Source: Entophlyctis helioformis (Eukaryota; Chytridiomycota; Chytridiomycetes; Chytridiales; Chytriomycetaceae). From it: DNA of 64,000 nucleotides. The notes under the pieces are model-generated. The model was not told the origin of the DNA. It was given only the letters and a program-made list of their open reading frames with translations, and ran no database searches. The position numbers were made by a program, and so were the translations under genes. Below are positions 48,643 through 60,700 of the stretch, one piece after another. The stretch is taken from contig JAHLKH010000068.1 of assembly GCA_025526915.1 (NCBI GenBank), forward strand, positions 59,052 to 123,051. The letters run 5' to 3'. Positions within the stretch are counted from its first letter, which is position 1. Each line of letters starts with the position of its first letter.

Positions 48643-49676
48643 ATGAAACGCATCGACTTTGCCGAGCTGCCGACCTGCCAAGCATGCATTCTCGGCTTCA
48701 CAAGTGCATGTCTCGCATGCCTCGCATGTCTCGCCTGCCTCGCCTGGTTCTCCCGCCTCGTCCGTCTAGATTTCCGCATCAATATGCTCGCTCTGATATT
48801 CATCAACTTTGCCGGCATTGTTCTGCAAGTCTCGGAGGCTACTGCGCTCTACACGGACTTTACCGACAGACGGCCGTCGATTGTCCGCAACTATATCCAC
48901 TTTATCGTGGCCAACTGCTTCAACCAGCTGCAGGTCAGCGTCTTTGATTGCTTCAACACAATGTTTGGGTTCGCTCGCGGCGTGACCAGTCGCCATATCA
49001 TCTGGATCCGCGTTGGGTTCGTTGTGCTCCACATTGTAAGCCGACTCTTGCCATTGCGATCCATGGCTCTCATTGCAAATCCGCAGCCGCGTCTCACTCC
49101 TTGCAGACGATTGCAGGTCCGATCCTGCTGGAACACATTGCATTCGACTACTACATTACACAGAGCTTTTACAGCTCATGGGCAAGCATCGGCATGGGCG
49201 TCATCAGCATCGCCGCTGGTCTCATGGGCATCGTGCAGGCCATGTTCATCTGCTTGCGCGTCAAACGCCACATATCCGAGTCCATCGAATCACGATCCTC
49301 ACCACCTGCCAACCGTCGGACACTCGCTGCAAGACCCTCGACAGCGTCAAGTGCGAGAGCTTCCAAGACAAGGAGCTTCCAGGTGATCACGACCATCTGC
49401 GCATTCACGCTCGTCCTGGACGTGGCATGCGTTGCCACGTTTCTGATCTCCCTCATGTGCATCTCGTCAGCCGATACGGGAAGGACAAGAGTCGGGTACG
49501 CCATGCAGCAGATGGCATACGCGGCTGGCACGGCTCATCTGGCGGCCGAGTCGCTGCTCTTTCGTCAGATGCTCGAGTGGCTCGCAAGCTCGTCGCACCA
49601 AGTCCACGGCAAGATGAGCACCGAGGACGTGTGCAGCATTGCTCTGACTCGGACCTCGTCCACCATCGATCGCTGA
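48643..49676 (+). CDS. Seven-helix membrane protein D, divergent member of the tandem family
   Basis: Two exons, 48643-49035 and 49107-49676, give 320 residues. Introns 1, 2 and 4 of the other copies are absent; the remaining intron corresponds to a position near helix 4. Family traits persist weakly: VRNYIHFIVANCFNQLQ at helix 3, GPILLEHIAFDYY at the end of helix 4, and YAMQQMAYAAGTAHLAAESL at helix 7. Helix 1 includes a Cys-Leu-Ala repeat (CLACLACLACLAW) arising from a short DNA repeat. The helix 5-6 loop is only about 50 residues. The intron loss suggests either an older duplicate or retro-processing of the 5' half. Confidence 0.78.
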
Positions 49677-49768
49677 CTCTCTCAATACCCTGTACATAAA
49701 GCCATGCAGTGTGATTGTAGTCACAATGTTCATTCGCCATGCGTGCTGGATGTGCTGCTCGTTTGTGC

Positions 49769-51195
49769 TCATGTGCGACGCTTGGTGCGTGTCGAGGAAC
49801 GCTTGGCAATGGCTTCCTTGCGCATCGTGTCGCGCACATGCAGGACCCGTGATGCATGCGCACGCAGCATGCTCTTGCCCTTGCGCACACCTTCCGTCGA
49901 CAAGTCTTCGCCATATCCAGGGACACGGATATCGTGTGTCCGATCTGTCGTGATCAGGTCAGCATTGCTGTGCTTTCAGACCGTGGACGGCAAGGGAGAT
50001 GCACAGGGACTCACCAAGCTCAAACAGCACGTCGCGCACATCCAGGCTGGAAGAGCCGCGGTGCTTGGCCAGCTTGGCAGCCGAGTCAGACACGCTCCGG
50101 ACAAACTCGTTGGCAACGTCCAAGAGAAGCTGTCGCATGGCATGAGCGTGAGTAGATGGAGAGAGTGAGAGGAGCAGCAGTGGAGGAGCGAAGGGATGCG
50201 TACATCTTCAACGTCCATGTCGAGTTTCTGCTCCTTGTCGACTTGGCGCATGAGAAGACGCAGCGTGTCCTTGGTGATCATGGGCTGCTGATCGCCAAAC
50301 TCGGCTCCTGCATGCAGCAGTGAGTGAGTGAGTGAGTGAGTTGGATGCCATTGCATGGCTGAACGGTTCATCCCGTACCTTGTGCTGCTAACATCGCATA
50401 TGGACGGTACGGGGCAGCAGGCACGCGGACTGCAGATCGCAGATAAACGAGGTTGAGACGCTGGCAGTGGCCATTCTGGCATGACGGAAATCACGACTTA
50501 CATGGCATGGACAACAATGTTGCTGCTACAGAGTCGGTCTTGCTTGGCTGGCCTGCTGCTGCACTCGATGACCCCCCAGAGCTCTCTGTCTTGGCCATGG
50601 CCACTCCCGATGGCAGCTGTCCTGGGACCGGCGACTCGCCTGCCGACACACCAGATCCAGCTGGTGCAGAAGCAGACGAGGATGCCAGCGACGAGGACGC
50701 GACCTTGGATGCTGCAACGGCTGCAAGGGTTGCTGCCTGCTGTGCTGCTGCCTGCGCTCTGGTCATGATGGGCGGCTCAGCCAGCAATGCCTTGCCCGCA
50801 CTGGCCGACTTGGCCAACTGCTGCTGCTGCTGCATCGACAGCATCGTTGGCTTCATGGGCGTGCTGGATCCAGAGACGCCGTTGCTGTTGGCAGCAGCAG
50901 CAGCATTGGCACCCATCGTCAGCTGGACAAAGTGCTGCTGGAAGTTGGCGAGGAAGGTGTCGTACGCAGGGTGGCCAGGCTGCGGCACGATGCCCTGGTA
51001 TTGTGCCAGCGCGGCGGTTGCTGCGGCTGCCAGCTGTGCCTGCGACTGCGACTGAGCCTGCGACTGTGATTGCGACTGACCAGCTTGCAGATACTGGAAC
51101 GCTGCCGGCACTGACGGGGCCGCTGTGGTGGGAGCTGCCGGGCGGCCTGGACAGGCAGAGCACAGGGGAGAACGAGGGTGAGATTCAGTGGCCAT
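49769..51195 (-). CDS. TAF12: TFIID/SAGA subunit TAF12
   Basis: Five exons in coding order, 51195-50502, 50429-50379, 50307-50204, 50129-50015 and 49944-49769, give 379 residues. The N-terminal ~230 residues are Gln/Ala/Ser-rich, including SQSQSQAQSQSQAQ. The C-terminal histone fold is characteristic: TKDTLRLLMRQVDKEQKLD, VEDLLLDVANEFVRSVSDSA, and KLAKHRGSSSLDVRDVLFEL, then DIRVPGYGED. TAF12 pairs with TAF4 in TFIID and with Ada1 in SAGA. The start at 51195 is the first Met that avoids weak upstream sequence, but an upstream exon is possible because the frame stays open to 51360. Confidence 0.9.
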
Positions 51196-51615
51196 GGACG
51201 ACGGGAGCCAGCAGGCCGTGTTGACGCATACGCACTGCTTGCTCCTGCAAGTGGCGAGGACTCGCTCAGGTCCTTGGTCGACGATCTCCGTGGCGGCATT
51301 CGACGAGTCAGGAAAGAGCGTGTCGTGGACCACGACAAGGGCACAGCTGCCCGATCGCACAGCGGCGCACGGCCCGTCCTGTACAGGTAGTGTGGGCTGC
51401 CATCAACAACCGCTCGCATGCTTGCAGGGACGCAAAGAGCTTGTTCAGCCAGCCAACTCTGACAGTGTACTGAACAGACACTTGAGTTTATTGGAGACTC
51501 GCAGTAATGGATGGGGGATGTGTGCCTGCAAAGGCGCTTGAAAGCAGCAGAGGCAAGGCCGCATATTGGATAGACGGCAAATGGTAATGGCATGCCATGC
51601 CACAAGCGCCGCGTC
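51196..51615. other. Intergenic region upstream of TAF12
   Basis: About 420 bases without a convincing gene, expected to contain the TAF12 promoter or a 5' exon and the 3' end of the small membrane protein frame. No clear motifs seen. Confidence 0.35.
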
Positions 51616-51750
51616 TTACACCGTGCCAGTCTTTTTGGCCTTGTTGCGACGGATGATGACAATCATGGCAACGACTGCAAGGACAACCACACAGCCGACC
51701 ACAATCGCGATGATGTGCTCTGTCGCCAAAGGCTTGGATGGCTCTGGCAT
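51616..51750 (-). CDS. Possible 44-residue single-helix membrane protein or last exon of a larger gene
   Basis: The frame MPEPSKPLATEH leads into one hydrophobic helix (IIAIVVGCVVVLAVVAMIVI) followed directly by basic residues (IRRNKAKK) and a stop. This is the arrangement of a type I or single-pass membrane protein tail. An in-frame stop lies shortly upstream of the Met. It could equally be the terminal exon of a receptor-like gene whose other exons I cannot identify. Confidence 0.3.
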   Translation of the reverse strand: MPEPSKPLATEHIIAIVVGCVVVLAVVAMIVIIRRNKAKKTGTV

Positions 51751-51924
51751 TGAAGCTTCAAGGACGTGTCAGTGATAATGACATGGAAGTAGATGTGCAA
51801 TGGCGAGGATGGGGTGTCGTACATTTTATGCACAGTCTGGCAGATCTCTCATCTGTGAAAGTGATGCCTGTTGCAACAGGACAGTGTGCAACGGGACGAT
51901 GGGCAGTACCTGACAGACGGTGCT

Positions 51925-53440
51925 TAGTAGACAAGGCGACGATTGGGGCAAGTCGTCTTGTGGTCGGTCAGGGTGTGCATGCGTGGAATGCGATCGCGGC
52001 TGCCTTTTACAGCCCCCCTTGACGAGGGATCCTTTGGAGAACAATAGGAAAAGACAAAGAAGGAAGTCACGTTCACGTCAAGTGCATTCCCAGCATGGCG
52101 GCAACTGCGACGGAGCGGCGGTTGTGCTGGGAGGGCAGCGAGGTACTGATCCAGCAGATCAGGTGCAGTCTCGCGCAGCTCGGCCTCTGAGCGGTACTCG
52201 TTGTGTTGTGGGCCGTAGCCAAGGTACGAGACCACAAAGGAGCGGCGGCCATTGCGAGCGACCTTGTGTCCAACAATTGCGTCAATCTCCCATTCAGCTG
52301 CTGCAGGGTCATCAGCAAAGGCGACTGCAGGCGGCTGAGCAGGCAGTGGCCGGCCTGGGAAAGCAGCGGCCGGATCGCGGTACGGCTTCAGCAGACGGAC
52401 GTGGAACCATGGATGCAGACGATGCATGGTCGGGTGCAGAGCCAGCTTGCAGTTGAGAGCATCCAGTGCGGCGTTGACCTCTGTGATCGGGAATGGACCC
52501 AGCCAGTTGGGCAGGAACGCATTGGGGCGATGCGTGTCGGTGGGCCACACAATGCCAGCGGCTTGCAGCATGACCATGTCGCCGACAGCGTAGGCGGGAG
52601 CATCACGGCGGTGGCGATCGGCGTTGCGCTTCTGTCGTTCTTGAGCCTTGGTCAGGTTGGCTGTGGCATCACGCGAGCCTTGTCAATGGCAGCGAGCAGG
52701 TCGCGGACAGCAGGCGGCGAGGATGCTGCAGGCTCGTGTGGCAGCGTGCGAGGCTCAAGGCCAAAGGCGAGGAAGTACGGAGCATAGCCGGTCGATGCGC
52801 TTGGAGCAGAGTTGAGGGCATGGACAGCTGCATCAAGCATGTGCTCCCAGTTGCTGCCGCGGTGGTTGGCGTACTTGGACAGCAGGTCATTGACGTGCGG
52901 ATGGTGCGTTCGGACTGGCCGTCGGTCTCCTGGTGGCGGGCCGTTGCCATGACTTGCTCAATGTCCAGCGCCGCACAGAGCGCCGTCCAGAAGGCAGACA
53001 GGAAGCGAGCGTCGCGGTCCGACACGATAGACGACGGCAGGCCGTGGCCAGCGAGCACGCATCGGTTGAGGAACAGCGCGGCAAGATCCTCTGCAGTCGC
53101 GTCGCGTCGCGTCGGCACGCACTTGACAAGCTTTGTCAGGCGATCCACAATCACAAACGCAGTGTCGTTGCCCTCGTCCGACATGGGCATGAAGGCAATG
53201 TCGCACGCCACAGACTGGAAGCGGTCGGCAGGGATGGGAAGCGGGTGCAGCAGACAGGCAGGAGCCTGCGTCGACGAGTTGAACCGCTGGCAGGCGTCGC
53301 ACGAGCCACAAAGCGGCCGACCGACGCAGCCATGTCCGGCCAGTAGTAGTGCGCAGCAGACGGCGAACAGTGCGGGCTTGTCCCTGGTGGCCGGCATGAG
53401 GCGAGCCGCACCACCACCGCCTGGATCTGGCTCAACGTCG
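51925..53440 (-). mobile_element. Decayed Ty3/Gypsy retrotransposon: integrase and chromodomain fragment
   Basis: Reading on the minus strand, a zinc-binding region (HYYWPDMAA, then CDACQRFNSS) leads into an integrase core (DRFQSVACDIAFMPMS, FVIVDRLTKLVKCVPTRR, SDRDARFLSAFWTALC, HQETDGQSERT), with the D-D-E residues visible. A GPF/Y-type tail (NWLGPFPITEV, HPWFHVRLLKPYRDP) and a chromodomain (VVSYLGYGPQHNEYRSEAEL) follow. At least three frame breaks separate these parts (around 53300, 52885 and 52600). No reverse transcriptase, RNase H or LTR was found, so this is a truncated copy. Confidence 0.85.
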
Positions 53441-53486
53441 CTTTCCAGCCACCGCGTCCATCTTGCCCAACAGCACAACAACCGCA

Positions 53487-54397
53487 ATGTCTGCCAGCAG
53501 CAGCACAGGCAGCACGGACAGCGAGCCGCATCTGTCTGGCAGCAGTCTCTGGACCAGCGTGCCTGCAGATGTCCAGCCAGCGACTCTCACGGCGTCAGCC
53601 TCCTTTGCTCTGTTTGCAAATGGCATGCTCGACAGCGACAGCCTCCTGCTCGACGACGTCGTCCGTGTTCTGTGGCGAGACGCCATCACACTCGACTGGC
53701 AGGGCGACCTGCAACTGCTGCCAGACGCATGGCTTGGTTCTGACAGCCACGGCGGCTTGCTGCTCGTCAAGACACGCTCCATGTACAACCGTCTGCGAGC
53801 ACGGTTGCCAGAGCAGGACAGCGACCAGCGCGAGTTCCTTGAGAGCATCAACTGCGACTCGGCCAGCGAGTTCAGCACGCTGCCCATGGACGGCTGCCTC
53901 CTCCATGCTGCCCATGTGCAACGGCTGGTGGGATCTGCTCAACTGTCAGCATGCGATTGCTCTTGGCTGGATGGCTATTGCTCATGGCTACACCGGCCTG
54001 CTGTGCCACCTTGTCAAGGAGCACGGCGTCGACCTTGAGCAGTACGACACTGTTGATGACTATGCGGCATTGGACAAGGCGGCTTGCAACGGCCATCTTG
54101 CCATTGCCAGATGCTGCACGAGGCAGGAAGCGCTGCCTGCACCACACGGCCATGGACCATGCTGCTGCCTGTGGGCATCTGGATGTGATCGTGTGGCTGC
54201 ATAGGCACAGGACGGAAGGCTGCACTTGGCAGGCGATGGCGAATGCTGCCAAGCATGGCCATCTCGCGGTCCGTTAGTTCCTGCATCTCAACTCTCGTGA
54301 AGGCGATGCTGACAGAGCGGCTTCGTGGGCGAGGAAGAAGGGCCACGGCCACATTGCCGGCTGGCTGCATGAGCATCCTCGCCATGAGCAGATCTGA
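53487..54397 (+). pseudogene. Broken ankyrin-repeat gene
   Basis: A start at 53487 opens a frame of about 190 codons (MSASSSTGSTDSEPHLSG). Ankyrin-like repeats then appear in shifted frames: ALDKAACNGHLAIAR and AMDHAAACGHLDVIVWLHR, then AMANAAKHGHLAVR. A nonsense TAG sits at 54275-54277 in the middle of a repeat. Beyond it, the same frame continues as FLHLNSREGDADRAASWARK and GHIAGWLHEHPRHEQ before a stop at 54395. At least two frameshifts (about 53910 and 54125) precede it. The repeat type (NGHLxxxxWLH) is common in large ankyrin families of zoosporic fungi. Neighbouring retroelement debris fits a decaying region. Confidence 0.7.
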
Positions 54398-54720
54398 CGC
54401 AGGCGGCTGACAATACACTGCAATGCCGATCTGCCTGCCCACTTGCCAGCCAGAAGGGCATCTGGCAGTGGCTGTCCACCAGTGCTCGCGGCAGACAGCC
54501 ACACGCCCCATCAGCAACACGGGACCATCCGACTTGTGATGCGGCATGTGTTGCCGATGACCACTGGCTTGGACACGGCGGACTGAGTTGCCTTTGAAGA
54601 CAACAACCAAACGCCTGGTGAGCGGCCGAGCTGTGTGGCATCTGGCGTGTGCAGGTTGCTGACGGTGGACTGGAGCAAGCCTTCACCAAGAGACCGAACC
54701 AAGGACAACCAAGGACAACC
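54398..54720. other. Spacer between ankyrin pseudogene and pseudokinase-LRR gene
   Basis: About 320 bases with no coding signal I can support. The start of the downstream gene is unresolved and could extend into the right end. Confidence 0.3.
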
Positions 54721-57700
54721 ATGACCAGAAACGCCAACAACACCGCCAGCCGGACCTCCGCCGTCCAGCGTCGTCCTCGTCCCAGCCTGCTCCAAGTGTG
54801 GCCGCCAGCAGCAGCAACAGTAAGCTGAGCAAGTGGTACGACCGCCTTGCCCGCAGCAGCTAGCTGACATTGGCCCACCAGCGGCTCCTGCCAAGAGTGC
54901 CTCGCACTCTGTCTCGGCCGTTCAAGGTGACAAGCAGCGACCCGCTCCTCCAAACGCTGCTGGGGCTGCAGGCGATGCCAGCAAGGTAGCGGCGCCTATC
55001 TATGACTGCTGCTGCTGCTGCTTGCGCCGCCGCCGCTGCCGTTGACTGACACACACCGTTCCGCTCTGAGCTCATTGCGATGCTCAAGAACGAGATGCAG
55101 CGTCTCGAGTCGATGGATCTCTCCAAGCCTGACGATCTGGCCAGCACCATAACAGCCTTGCCGGCAGGCTGTCGGAGCTGCAGAGCCAGATCCTCGAGAG
55201 CAGACCGCATTGCTTTGACCTTGCTGCTGAAGACGACTCGCAGGCCCAGGCTGCCAAGTCAGCTCCGATGGAAAGTAGAAAGCTCAAGAGCGTTCTCGGA
55301 TCGGCACTCGAGGCCAAGAGCACTCACGACCGCCTGCAACTCGTTCCTCAAGAAGTTGGCGAGGACGAGGTTGACTTTGACACGGCCACCGTCTCCAACA
55401 TTGCCACGCTGTCGTCGTCCGTCGTCGAGTTTGTCGACATGATCCGCAAGGCTCCCAAGAAGACCGACGGCAGCAGCGTCAAGGCCGTGACGCGTTTCCT
55501 CGCCACCAACGGTCTCGAAGTCGCCTCGACCGTCATCTCTGCTGCCAAGGCTGCATCGCAGTTTGTGCCGATCCCAGGCATTGCCGTCGCCATTGGCATC
55601 ATCGACAACATCCTCGCCAATGCAAGGACGGCGTGGACAGCATTGGCGGTCTGAAGAGCTTCCTGGCTGACCTCAAGGAACTCAAGACGATCCTTGCACC
55701 GATGGCCAACCAGTGGTTCTCTGCCAATGTGCGCGGCAAGTGCGCCGAGCTGTGGATCTGCTCAAGGAGGTTCAGGTTCATCGAGGCTGGCACCAGCACA
55801 CGGCAGCTGGTTCATGCTTGACTGGAGCCAAGAAGGCCGAGGTTGAAGCCCAGATGGCTGGATACAAAGCCGTCTTGCCAAGATCAAGGAGGTGCATGAC
55901 GATCGCTTTGCTCTCATGGATCTGTGCACTTGGCTGACTGACACTCTCCACCCGCCAGCTGATCTCGCTCGCCATGCAAGTGGACTCTGCTGTCATGCTC
56001 ATGCACACGGCCAAGAAACTCAACCTGATCGACACCAAGACAGACAAGATCCTGCAGTGCGTGTTGCTGCCAGTGGCTGCCACCACCACTCCATGCCCAT
56101 CCACTGACACACGACGCTGTACAGATACGTCCGTCCACGTACTCTCCACCTTCGCCATGACGATTTTCTTATTAGCAAGTCTGCACTGAATGACGTCCAA
56201 GGTCGCTTCATCACCTTGCCTGCCAAGATGGACGGCATGGAGTTTGTGCTCAAGACGTTTAAGCAACCATCCAACCCAGAGGCGATTGAGAACGAGGCAC
56301 GCCAGTGGTTCAAGCTCAGTCACGCCAGCCTGCTGCCCATCACGGGCATCTGTCTCAAGGGCAAGGAAGGCCAGAAGCCATTCATTGCCATGCCATATAT
56401 GGACTGCGATCTCAGTCGTACATGGCTGCGCATCCTGATCTGAGCGTACACAAGCGCCTGCGCATTTTGGTTTGTATTGCACGCGGCATCAAGTATCTGC
56501 ATCTCTATGCACCTGGTGCGCCAGTCGTCCATGGCAGTCTGACCATGAGCCGCATCCATCTCGGTCAGTCAACCAACTTGCTGTTGCTGATGCCAACAGG
56601 CAGTTACTCACACAGACAACTTGATGACAGACTCCAAGGGCAGCAAGGTCAAGATCAGTGTTGGCATGCAGTCTATTCGCGCCTTGGCAGGATCCACCCA
56701 CAGTGCCAGTGATGCCAAGTATATGGCACCTGAAGCCAAAACAAGAGGCACCGGGCATGACAATACTGGTGGACAGCAGGAGCTCGATCCATCTGTTGAT
56801 GTCTATGCATTTGGCGTCCTTGCTCAGGATGTCTTGGCACAGGCAGCCGACCAACTCCAGCCACCAGACAACATCAGTGGCGATGTGTGGCAGAGTCTGC
56901 AGGCTACTCTCAAGACCTGCTGCAACATCAAGCCTGATGGTCGCCCCAACTTTTCTTCAATTGTCAAGGCATTGGCCATGGCAACTAGGCCAGTTGGTGG
57001 TGTGTCATTGCTTGTGTTCTGTTCATCCGCCTACTGTCTGCTTACCACATTGTGTTTGAATGACAGGTGGTACTGTCAAGGTGCAAGATGGAGCATCTGA
57101 TCTCGAAATCCTGTGCTCCATCTTCCCAGAGTGGGCCAAGGACAGTGAGATCACAGTCAACTCTGAGCATCCACCAGGCGAGCTGATGAATCTCTATGAT
57201 GATTCTGCCAAATGCATTATTCCAAAGTGGCAAATGGAGTGGAATGAGCAGCACAAATTAACTGCACTGTAAGTACTCCTGGCTGCATGCTGGTTGAGAA
57301 GTGACTGATGCACCAAACATTGCTATGAGCAAACAGGCGGTTGACTGGCTGCAGTCTGGCTGGCTGCATCCCCAAGGACATTGGACGCCTGAGGATGCTC
57401 AAGGAGCTGTGGCTTGACCAGAATGAGCTTGAGGGTGAAATCCCACCAGGCATCTGCCAGCTGACCAAGTTGACATCACTGTGAGCATGCTTTCATCTGG
57501 CCAGCTGGATATGGCATTCTGGCTGACATTGAGCAACAGGCGGCTTGGACAAAACAACCTGAAGGGATCTGTTCCAAACTTTATCTTCAAGCTGGAGCAT
57601 CTTGATGAGCTGTGAGTTGTGTGTGCCAAGTGGCTGCTGTGGTGAAAGTGACTGACATTGAGTGCAATCCAAAGTGACATTGCTGATAACCAGATCACAA

Positions 57701-60700
57701 AGTTGCCAGCATCCATTGGCAAACTCACTCAACTCAAAACACTGTGAGTACCATGCATTGTCTGGCTTGAACTGGCAACCACTCACACCCTCAAAGCAAT
57801 GTGCAAAACAACCAGATCTCAGAGCTTCCCAGCGACCATTGCCAATCTAACCAGTCTGACAAAGCTGTAAGGATTGTGCTGCTCTGCCTTGATTGTCTTG
57901 ATTGAACATGGCTGACCCTGATTGGACAGGTGGATTGGAAGTAATGCAATCAGTGACATCACTGTCATTGGCAGGATGATCAATCTGACAGAGCTGTATG
58001 TTGCTTACCATGCACTGCAGATGAATGTGGCAGCTGACAGGCAGTCCCTTGCAGGAGTATGACAAAGTGTGAACTTGGAGTGCTTCCAGGAACCATTGGT
58101 GATCTGGAAAACTTGGAGATGCTGTGAGTTGGTTGTTGCTTTGTAGAAAGTGTTGATACTGATGCTTGACATGATGGGAAACAGGGACATTTCAGGAAAC
58201 GAGCTGAGGAAAGTGCCAAGTTGCATTTACAAGCTAAGGAATCTGGCTGAACTGTAGGTACTATATCAAGATGTGTGCATGCTTGCAGGTGGATTGACTT
58301 GATGATTATAGGAATGCTTCCAACAACTGGCTGTCAGGAAGGATCCCTATTGAACTTGGAAAGCTTGTCAATTTGACCAATCTGTAAGCATTGCATTCAC
58401 TTATGTGACTGCTTACAGATGGACTGATGCGATGATTGCAGTAATCTTTCACAAACATGGGGCTACCACCAACTGGAAGGAAGCATCCCAACTGAACTGG
58501 GCAGTCTTGTCAATCTGACTCTGCTGTATGTGTTGAAATTTCATGTGCCTGATTGTAGAAGGACTGATTTGATGATTGCAGGAACCTATCCAACAACAAA
58601 CTGTCAGGAGGCATCCCAACTGAGTTTGGCAAACTGGTCAATCTGACTCAGCTGTAAGAGTTGATTTTTCATCTCTGAATGCTTGCAGATTGACTGACTT
58701 GATGATTGTAGGGATCTTTCTCAAAACCAGCTGTCAGGAAGCATCCCATCTGAGCTTGGTAACCTGGCCAATCTGACATATTTGTAAGCATTGCATTGTT
58801 TCATGTACCTGTTTGCATTTGGACTGACTTGATGATTGCAGGGGTCTTTGGAAAAACAAGTTGTCAAGAAGTATTCCAAGTGAACTTGGCGAGCTGCTCA
58901 ATCTGGCTCATCTGTAAGCATTGCATTGTCTCATGCATCCTTTTTCAGATGAACTGATGCAATGATTGCAGGAATCTTTCCAACAACAGACTGCAAGGCA
59001 AAATACCAACCAATCTGGGCAATCTGGTCAATTTGATTGAGCTGTGAGCATTGCATTGTTTACTTGCCTATTTGCAGATGCACTGATTTGATGAATGCAG
59101 GCATCTTGGCAGCAATCAACTAGCAGGAAACATTCCAAGTGAATTGGGCAATCTGGGCAATCTGACTCATCTGTAAGCATTGCATTGCCACATGTGCCAG
59201 TTTGCAGATGGACTGATTTGATGATTGCAGGGGTCTTTCAAAAAACAAGCTGTCAGGAACCATCCCACCTGAACTTGGCAATCTGGGCAAACTGAATGGG
59301 CTGTAAGCATTGTACTGTGTCCTGTATTTGCCTGTTAACTGACTTGATGATTGCAGGGATCTTTCAGATAACCAACTGGAAAGCAACATTCCAAGTGCAC
59401 TTGGTAATCTGGTCAATTTGATTGAGCTGTAAGTATTGGATTGTCACATGTATCTGTTTGCAGATGGACTGACTTGATGATTGTAGGTATCTATCCAACA
59501 ACAAGCTGTCACAAGGCATCCCAGCTGAGTTGGGCAATCTGGTCAATCTGACTGTATTGTAAGCATTTTACTTTCTCATGTGCCTGTTTGCAGATGACTG
59601 ATGCAATGATTGCAGGAATCTTTCCAACAATCAACTGTCAGGCAGCATCCCTACTGAACTTGGCAATTTGGCCAATCAGACAGTGCTGTAAGTATTGCAC
59701 GGTCTTGTGTTCCTGTCATTACAGGCACTGACTTGATCATGGCAGTGATCTTTCCAAAAACCAGCTATCAGGAAACATTCCAAGTGAATTGGGCAATCTG
59801 GCAAATCTGTCAAAGCTGTAAGCATTGCATTGTCTCATGTGCCAGTTTGCAGATGGACTGATTTGATGATTGCAGGAATCTCCACAACAACCAACTGTCA
59901 GGCAGCATCCCTATCGAACTTGGCAATTTGGCCAATTTGATTGAGCTGTAAGCATTGGGTTGTCTCATTTGCATGTTTGCAGATGAACTGATGTGATGAT
60001 TGCAGGAATCTCAACAACAACCAGCTATCTGGAAGCATCCCATCTGAGCTTGGCAATCTGGCCAATCTGGCTGTACTGTAAGCATAACATTGTCTCATGC
60101 AGTCTCATGTGCCTGTTTGTTCATGTAGTAACTTGATGATTGCAGATACCTATTTGAGAATCAACTATCAGGAAACATTCCAACTGAACTGGGTGGTCTG
60201 GTCAATCTTTGTTCACTGTAGGTATTGTACTGTCCAATGTGTGTATTTGCAGATGTACTGATTTGATGATTGCAGGAGTCTGTGGAAAAACAGACTGTCA
60301 GGAAACATCCCAACAGAGCTGGGCAACCTGGTCAATCTGACTGAGCTGTAAGGATTGCTGTTTCTTCAACCTATTTGCAGATTGACTTACCTGATAACTG
60401 CAGGTATCTATCCAACAACAATCTGGATGGCAAGATCCCAGTTGAACTGGGCAGTCTGGTCAATTTGATTGAGCTGTAAGCATTGCATTGCCACATGTAT
60501 CTGTTTGCAGATGGACTGAATTGGAAATGGTAGACGTCTTTCTCAAAACCAGCTGTCAGGAACCATCCCACTTGAACTTGGCAATCTGGTCAATCTAACA
60601 TTTTTGTAAGTATCACATTGTTTCATGTACCTGTTTGCATTTGGACTGAGTTGGTGATTTTAGGAATCTCAATAACAACAAACTGGAAGGCAACATCCCA

